Origin: Solirubrobacter phytolaccae | GTDB taxonomy: Bacteria > Actinomycetota > Thermoleophilia > Solirubrobacterales > Solirubrobacteraceae | Length of the DNA stretch: 64,000 nucleotides | NCBI RefSeq assembly: GCF_027587195.1 | Contig: NZ_JAPDDP010000030.1 | Span: 1-64,000, forward strand | Reading direction: 5' to 3' | Shown: one piece after another, positions 59,901 through 64,000 of the stretch | Layout: each line of letters starts with the position of its first letter | Position numbering within the stretch: the stretch's first letter is position 1 | Made by a program: the position numbers and the translations under genes | Notes under the pieces: generated by a model | Databases searched by the model: none | What the model saw: only the letters and a program-made list of their open reading frames with translations | Told to the model about the DNA's origin: nothing

Positions 59901-61178
59901 GTTGAAGTCGAGCCGCTCGACGCCGTTGGCGTCCGTGACGAGCTTGAAGCGCGAGAGCTGGTTGTAGCCCACCCACGGGTCCCACGCCGTCAGCGACGCC
60001 TGCGGCGCGTTGGCGCCCGGAGCGGTCGGGATCGGCGTCGTCTGCGTGACGGTCTGCCCGGTCGAGAGCTTGACGTTCTCGACGGTCAGCGGCGCGTAGT
60101 ACAGGTACACCCACTTGTTCTGGGCGAAGTTGTTGTCCACGGCCGGGCCGTACAGGCCGTCCTCGGACACGGTGTAGAGCCGGAACTTGGCCGGCGTGGA
60201 GGCGGCCTGGAAGTCGGCGATGGTCTTGGTCGTGCCGCTGGTCGGGTCGTGCATGCGGACCTGGCCCGAGCGCAGCGTCTGGATGATGCGGCCGTCGTCG
60301 AGGCGGTGGAAGCCGATCGGCTCACCGACGTTCGGCGGGGCGGCGATCTTCGTCTGCTGGTAGTTCGTCAGCACGGTGGCGCCGCAGTCGCTGTACTCGG
60401 GGTCGGCCTGACCCGCGGCCCAGCCGATGGCGCCCTTCAGGTGCTTGTTCAGGTCGGCGTCGAACGCGGCGGCGGTCGTGCCGAGGCCGGTGTAGAACGA
60501 GCGACCGGAGTTGAGGTCCTTGCACCACGAGATCGGGTGGTCGGCGCCCATGGTGCCGCCGGCGATGCCGTCGAGCACGTTGCCCTGCGGCTGCGGGCCG
60601 AACGGATCCTCCACGACGGAGGCCAGCACGTGCGACTGGCCGCGCACGTTGGCGGCGAAGTTGTACCAGGCCTCGGAGCGGTCCCAGTAGTGCCCGAGGT
60701 TCTTGGTCGCGTCGTGGACGCGGTCGATGACCTTGACGGTGGCGCTCTGCGCCGCCGTGCGGCCGGACGAGCGGGTGCCGAGCAGCTCGGTCAGGAACGG
60801 CCAGGACGAGTCGGTCTCGATCGCGGAGCCGATGCCGACGAAGCCGCCGCCCTTCTTGTAGTACGCCTCGAAGGCGCTGCGCTGCGTGTCGTTGAGCGGG
60901 CTCGCCTGGCCCGTGTTCAGGAACACGACCGCGCGGTAGGCGTCCAGGCCGGCCGCGGTGAACTTGGCTCCGACGTCGGCCGGAGCGGGCGCCTCGACGA
61001 CGCCGTCGGCGCCGACGGCGGACGTGATCGCGCTGATGCCGGCCGTGGAGACCTCATCGGCGGTGCTGGTCACGACCAGCACCTTGTACGGCTCGACCGC
61101 CTGCTCCTTGGCAGACGCGGTCGCGGGAATGGCCAAGGCCAGGCTCATCAGAGCCACGCCCCAACTTCTTCTCCCCAT
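56916..61178 (-). CDS. Secreted ThuA / PQQ-dependent sugar dehydrogenase / PKD multidomain protein
   Basis: A 1420-residue exported protein. It has a signal peptide (1-23) and a ThuA-like domain (about 30-255, with VVFLNTGQASPLN, GGGFVGIGSA and HPISWCKDLNSGRSFYTGLG). A GSDH-like sugar dehydrogenase propeller follows (about 285-945, with GGDIVFDSQNNLIMGTGDDN, RGKIIKIKVK and SMGFRNPFRVD). It is interrupted at about 488-598 by an unrelated GTFTLTF-type domain. A PKD domain (about 953-1035, EWNFGDG), a CBM-like region (about 1150-1290) and a C-terminal module (1302-1420) shared with the M1 peptidase complete it. It probably oxidises sugars of extracellular glycans. Confidence 0.87.
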   Translation of the reverse strand: MGRRSWGVALMSLALAIPATASAKEQAVEPYKVLVVTSTADEVSTAGISAITSAVGADGVVEAPAPADVGAKFTAAGLDAYRAVVFLNTGQASPLNDTQRSAFEAYYKKGGGFVGIGSAIETDSSWPFLTELLGTRSSGRTAAQSATVKVIDRVHDATKNLGHYWDRSEAWYNFAANVRGQSHVLASVVEDPFGPQPQGNVLDGIAGGTMGADHPISWCKDLNSGRSFYTGLGTTAAAFDADLNKHLKGAIGWAAGQADPEYSDCGATVLTNYQQTKIAAPPNVGEPIGFHRLDDGRIIQTLRSGQVRMHDPTSGTTKTIADFQAASTPAKFRLYTVSEDGLYGPAVDNNFAQNKWVYLYYAPLTVENVKLSTGQTVTQTTPIPTAPGANAPQASLTAWDPWVGYNQLSRFKLVTDANGVERLDFNSEQQILRVAQNRGMCCHIGGDIVFDSQNNLIMGTGDDNEASGVGGGGWGVHNDQYADEQQVVRATGATAGTFTLTFDGQTTAPIAWNATGPVIDAALEALSNIEANEIQTSPLPTQQQANTINTTPINVFFRRARAQKNQPQLTIDGSGLTGGTTVNTSTTVEGGWFLAPIADARRSAGNTNDLRGKIIKIKVKEGDFAAADGNKADYGSGGAYTIPAGNLFPLVAGAPQAKTRPEVHSMGFRNPFRVDVDSDDVIYVSDYSPDGRTPVRGRGPAGVGRYEILRKPSNYGWPTCYSSKLGYWEWEYSEFPDNSTTPGRIPLSGAKKFDCGAASQTNDSWWNLQGGPSVEPGLENLPPVTDPDVWYSYSDNAASPLGTPCQASTELTPGPNAPGSTTECARLFPELYGGGVGPHGMSKYEYNPANPNPNKFPPYYDNSVILGEFQINQLREMKLDDQNRIQKVNGFMTTCGEVNALNPPMFECDHPMDMAFGKDGAFYLLTYGNGFFTANFDAGMYKWEYVKGERAPKAVLTTDKISGSVPLTVNFSSAGSGDSDPGDSIRYEWNFGDGSPISEEANPTHTFTTAGAYTVVLTVIDSSGKRTSTSTIITAGNNAPTVTIKTPIEGGTFAFGDRIPYVVEVTDEEDKLIDCDDVEVEFVLGHDEHGHGEEEKLGCSGYLSTIEEDVAHGGNVFGVINATYTDRGNGAVPGITVVGQVKIRQRKQEVEHATLTNGILPTATDDVGAGLHMSSLGTPPEFIRLNGPFNLTGINAITFRYADLPAQGGVPRVPGTNLGIVDLRTGSNTGPVVGSFQLTATGSPTAAEGKWESKSFPLSVTGTNQLYLTFRSSNVMNLNWVQFEGEGITVVKAPPVDGTVGGTVPATLALSLGAPATFGTFTPGVAREYTATTDATVISSAGDATLTVADPSPTNTGKLVNGAFALAQPLQGLGVVKTWTAPTANEKVPVTFKQVIGANDPLRTGSYSKTLTFTLSTTTP
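59381..59717 (-). other. Inserted GTFTLTF-type domain inside the dehydrogenase propeller
   Basis: This segment encodes residues about 488-600 of the ThuA protein. It begins ATGATAGTFTLTFDGQTT, continues with AWNATGPVIDAALEALSNI and ends before ADARRSAGNTNDLRGKI. This resembles the GTFTLTF/ALEALSNI repeat seen in other surface and phage proteins. In other dehydrogenases of the class the two flanking strands are contiguous, so it looks like a domain inserted in a loop. Confidence 0.65.
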
Positions 61179-61372
61179 CTCTCCTCCTATGTATGTGGGC
61201 GACCCTTCGCCGCGCGCGCTCGCCCTCCCGAGTCTCGTCGCGCGGGGTACGGCTCACTCGGACCATCTGCCGACTGCTGGACAGAAGTCATGGTCCTTAC
61301 GGCGAATCCTCTCCACAAACCCACATGAGAGTCAAGTGCAAGTTACATGAGTAAGCGGGACGCCCGGTCCGG
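61179..61372 (-). promoter_or_regulatory. Upstream region of the ThuA-protein gene
   Basis: These 194 bases lie between the 3' end of the hybrid kinase gene and the ThuA start (ATG at 61178), both on the minus strand. The ribosome-binding site is AGGAGGAGAG just before the start. A lower-G+C stretch near 61330-61355 is the likely promoter zone. No clear -35/-10 pair was identified. Confidence 0.5.
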
Positions 61373-64000
61373 CTAGGCGTAGCGAGCGAGCGTGAGCTCG
61401 CACCACACGGACTTGCCGTCGCGCAATGGGCGCGTGCCCCACCGGTGAGCGACGGCCGCCGTGAGCTGCAATCCGCGCCCGTGATCGTCCTCCGGAGTCG
61501 GGCGCAGCTTGCGCGGAATCGCCGCCGCGCCGTCGTCGACCTCGATCCGCAGGTGCTCCGGATCACGCCGCAGACGCAGCTCGACCGGTGCGCGGCCGTG
61601 CCGGATGGCGTTGGTGACGAGCTCCCCACCGATCAGCAGGACGTCGTCGAGCAGCCGCTGCGAGAAGCCCCACTCGCGGAGCGTCTCGGTCGTGAAGATC
61701 CGCGCGCGCTGGATCTCGCGCAGGTCGTGCTCCAGACGCAACGCGGCGGCGGTCTGCGGCGGTGCGGGACGCACGCGGGCGACGAGCAGCGCGACGTCGT
61801 CGTCGCTCCCGTCCGGGACGAGCGCGTGCACGAGGGCGTCCGGGATCCGCTCGATCGGGCCGTCGCCGTCGGCCGCGGCGAGCGCGGCGGCCAGCTGGTC
61901 GATGCCGGCGTCGATCACGCGGTCGCGTCGCTCGACGAGCCCGTCGGTGTAGAGCGCGAGCCGCGAGCCGGCGATCAGGTCCGCGCGGGCCTCCGTGAAT
62001 AGCGGCGAGCCGGTCCCGAGCGGCGGGCCGGCGGACTCGTCCAGCCGCGTGGGCGGTTCACCGGGCGTGACCAGCAGCGGCGGCAGCGCGCCGGCGTTGG
62101 CGTACGTCAGCGAGCAGTCGCGGGGGTCGAAGACGGCGACGAGGCAGGTGACGATCTGCTCCGCCCCGAGCTGGCCGACGACGTGGTCGAGCATCTCCAG
62201 CACGTCCGCGGGTGAGAGCTCGAGCTGCGCGTAGGCGCGCACCGCGGCGCGCAGCTGGCCCATGACCGCCGCCGCGCGCACGCCGCGGCCGATCACGTCC
62301 CCGAGTACGAGCCCGGTCCTTCCCGCGCCGAGGTCGATCACGTCGTACCAGTCGCCGCCGACCTGGGTGCCGGCGACACCCGCGTGGTAGTAGGCGGCGA
62401 CGTCGAGCTGCTCGGCGTCGAAGGACCGCTCGGGCATCAGGCTCTGCTGGAGCTCGTCGGCGATCCGCCGCTCACGCGCGGCGGCTTCACGTTCGGCCTC
62501 GGCCTGCGCCACCGCCCGCTCGGCGGCCCGCTGCTCGGTGACGTCCTGGACGCTGCCGCGCAGGATCGCCGGCTCGCCGTGCTCGTCGTGATCGACCTCG
62601 CCCAGCGCGTGGTGCACGCGCGTGCCGTTGGTCGGCGTCACGAACCGCATCTCGATCTCGAAGCCACCGTCGGTGAGGCCCGCCTGGATCGCGGCGAGCA
62701 CGCGCTCGAGGTCGTCGGCGTGCACCCGCTGGATCGCCTGCTCGAACCCGCCCGCCCGCAGCTCCTCCAGCGTCATGTCCACCTGGCGCAGGTACTCCGC
62801 CGACGCCGTCATCTCGTTCGTCGCCAGGTCGATCTCCCAGCTGCCCACACGCGCGAGCCGCTGCGCCTGGTCGAGCAGGTCGCCGCTGCGTCGGAGCGCG
62901 TCGCGGGTGCGGCGGGCGCGGTCGAGCTCGATGTTCGCGTGCACCCGCGCGAGCAGCTCGCGCGCCGCGAACGGCTTGATCAGGTAGTCGTCGGCGCCCG
63001 CCTCGAGCCCTTCGATCGTGCCCTCCTCACCGGCGCGCGCGGAGACCATGATCACGGGGATGTCCGTCGTCGCCGGGTCGGCCTGGAGGCCGGCGAGCAA
63101 CCCGAAGCCGTCCAGGTTGGGCATCATCACGTCGGTCACGACCAGCTCGGGCGGGTCGCGCCGGGCGAGCTCCAGCGCGACCGCGCCGTCGGGCGCCGTC
63201 TGCACCGCGTAGCGGCCGTCGAGCAGCGACGCGATGTAGGAGCGCATGTCCGCGTTGTCGTCGACGACGAGCACGCTGGGACGTTCACCGGCGTGCGCGG
63301 CGAGCGTCGACTGGGTGTCGTCGGGTGTGAGCCAGCGCATCGCCTCCGCGACGAAGTCCTCCGCGTAGCGCTCCGCCGCCGTCTGCCCGGACGGCTGGGT
63401 GACGACCTGGTCGGCGGGCAGGTGCTCGGCGCCGTACGGGATCGTGACGGTGAACGTCGAGCCTTCGCCGGAGACGGAGTGCACGGCCGCGCCGCCGCCG
63501 TGGAGCTCGGCGAGCTCCGTCACGAGCGCGAGCCCGACGCCCGTGCCCTCGTGGCTGCGCGAGCGGGCGCCGACGACCCGATGGAAGCGCTCGAACAGGC
63601 GCTCCTGCTCGCCGGGCTCGATGCCGATGCCGGTGTCGCGCACCTTCAGCTCGGCCCCACCGTCGTGCCCGCGCAGCGTCACGGTGACGCCGCCCGAGAA
63701 CGTGAACTTGAGCGCGTTCGAGAGCAGGTTCATGACGATCTTCGCCCACATTTCGGCGTCCACGTACACCGGGGCCGGAAGCGCCTCGGTCTCGACCGTG
63801 AGCGTGAGCCCGGCGCGCTCGTAGGCCGAGTCGAACATGCTCGCCAGCTCGGCCGTGTAGCGGCCGAGTTCGATCGGCGCGTAGGCGGCGTTGATGCGCC
63901 CGGACTGCAGGCGCGAGAAGTCCAGCAGCGTGTTGACGAGCTTGAGCAGGCGCTGCGCGTTGCGGTGGATGCGCTCGACGCGGACGCGCTGGTCGCCGTC
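61373..64000 (-). CDS. Hybrid kinase-receiver-PAS-PP2C-RsbW signalling protein (5' end outside the window)
   Basis: The last 875 residues are visible; the N-terminus lies past 64000. At the edge is a HisKA tail (NAQRLLKLVNTLLDFSRLQSG), then an ATPase domain (LLSNALKFT, DTGIGI, GTGVGLALV), a receiver (VLVVDDNADMRSYI, Asp in VVTDVMMPN, LIKPF) and a PAS domain (ARVGSWEIDLATNEM). A PP2C-type SpoIIE phosphatase (GGDWYDVIDL, GDVIGRG, LYTDGLVE) and a C-terminal RsbW-like ATPase (LLIGGELVTNAIRHG, GRGLQL) follow. It could sense, phosphorylate, dephosphorylate an anti-anti-sigma factor and act as an anti-sigma factor in one chain. No membrane segment is visible. Confidence 0.9.
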   Translation of the reverse strand, partial: DGDQRVRVERIHRNAQRLLKLVNTLLDFSRLQSGRINAAYAPIELGRYTAELASMFDSAYERAGLTLTVETEALPAPVYVDAEMWAKIVMNLLSNALKFTFSGGVTVTLRGHDGGAELKVRDTGIGIEPGEQERLFERFHRVVGARSRSHEGTGVGLALVTELAELHGGGAAVHSVSGEGSTFTVTIPYGAEHLPADQVVTQPSGQTAAERYAEDFVAEAMRWLTPDDTQSTLAAHAGERPSVLVVDDNADMRSYIASLLDGRYAVQTAPDGAVALELARRDPPELVVTDVMMPNLDGFGLLAGLQADPATTDIPVIMVSARAGEEGTIEGLEAGADDYLIKPFAARELLARVHANIELDRARRTRDALRRSGDLLDQAQRLARVGSWEIDLATNEMTASAEYLRQVDMTLEELRAGGFEQAIQRVHADDLERVLAAIQAGLTDGGFEIEMRFVTPTNGTRVHHALGEVDHDEHGEPAILRGSVQDVTEQRAAERAVAQAEAEREAAARERRIADELQQSLMPERSFDAEQLDVAAYYHAGVAGTQVGGDWYDVIDLGAGRTGLVLGDVIGRGVRAAAVMGQLRAAVRAYAQLELSPADVLEMLDHVVGQLGAEQIVTCLVAVFDPRDCSLTYANAGALPPLLVTPGEPPTRLDESAGPPLGTGSPLFTEARADLIAGSRLALYTDGLVERRDRVIDAGIDQLAAALAAADGDGPIERIPDALVHALVPDGSDDDVALLVARVRPAPPQTAAALRLEHDLREIQRARIFTTETLREWGFSQRLLDDVLLIGGELVTNAIRHGRAPVELRLRRDPEHLRIEVDDGAAAIPRKLRPTPEDDHGRGLQLTAAVAHRWGTRPLRDGKSVWCELTLARYA

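Noticed and set aside
56904-61328. A 1474-codon open frame on the plus strand
   Set aside because: It is antisense to the ThuA/dehydrogenase gene, is Arg/Val/Leu-rich with no domain, and exists because high G+C removes stop codons. The minus-strand protein has clear domains.
1-64000. tRNA, rRNA, prophage and insertion sequences
   Set aside because: None recognised by reading; no transposase, integrase or phage structural gene and no cloverleaf was noticed. A tRNA scan was not possible.

Overview
This 64 kb window is a gene-dense stretch of a high-G+C actinobacterial chromosome. Aerobic cobalamin genes, a CheA/CheC/CheD/CheY set, many hybrid kinases, LtrA, YtrA-type GntR, ThuA/PQQ-dehydrogenase secreted proteins, many GTG/TTG starts and many 4-base gene overlaps would fit the Thermoleophilia/Solirubrobacterales. 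That placement is inference; no rRNA or marker gene is present. I saw no tRNA, rRNA, CRISPR array, insertion sequence or phage gene.

1-9.0 kb: late cobalamin synthesis. A tightly overlapping + strand operon runs cobA, a lone cbiM, cobM, cobL, cobE, cobH, cobU/P, cobC/D and cobS. A cobalamin riboswitch then precedes the cobalt-uptake pair cbtB-cbtA. cobF and cobK follow as a divergent pair whose start codons overlap. CobE, CobF, CobK and CobL mark the oxygen-dependent route.

9.0-20.2 kb: signalling. This part holds an OmpR-type regulator coupled to an HPt protein, a catalase, a cheA-cheC-cheD-cheY operon, a short degenerate kinase with its regulator, a divergent kinase-receiver hybrid and a PAS/GAF/GGDEF/EAL protein. 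20.2-25.3 kb: a lytic transglycosylase, GlgC, a RelA/SpoT-domain protein in DNA of clearly lower G+C, and LtrA.

25.3-36.6 kb: small and accessory genes. They include a DUF2188 protein, AraC plus a VOC dioxygenase, a zinc peptidase, and a CDGSH / carboxylate-amine ligase / haem-oxygenase-like diiron cassette. Further along are a SIMPL protein, a cluster of frameshifted genes (ltrA remnant and NADAR), an aldo-keto reductase, an HTH-ClpN-like protein, a variant DapB and a glycolipid-binding protein.

36.6-39.4 kb: a 452-bp imperfect palindrome sits between two convergent genes. It is followed by a GntR-ABC exporter operon with a perfect operator palindrome on the gntR start codon. 39.4-54.1 kb: a secreted M1 peptidase, paralogous small membrane proteins, Ogt, a second carboxylate-amine ligase, an AI-2E-type transporter, an ECF sigma factor with a membrane partner, a DUF4253 protein, and a HAD-NadE-GH31-alditol oxidase operon.

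54.1-64 kb: a secreted protein of unknown function, a DUF1932-type dehydrogenase, a 1420-residue ThuA/PQQ-sugar-dehydrogenase/PKD protein, and the 3' part of a kinase-receiver-PAS-PP2C-RsbW protein cut by the window edge. The M1 peptidase and the ThuA protein share a C-terminal module. The points most worth a second look are this shared C-terminus, the domain nested inside the dehydrogenase, the long palindrome, and the diiron/CDGSH/ligase cassette.
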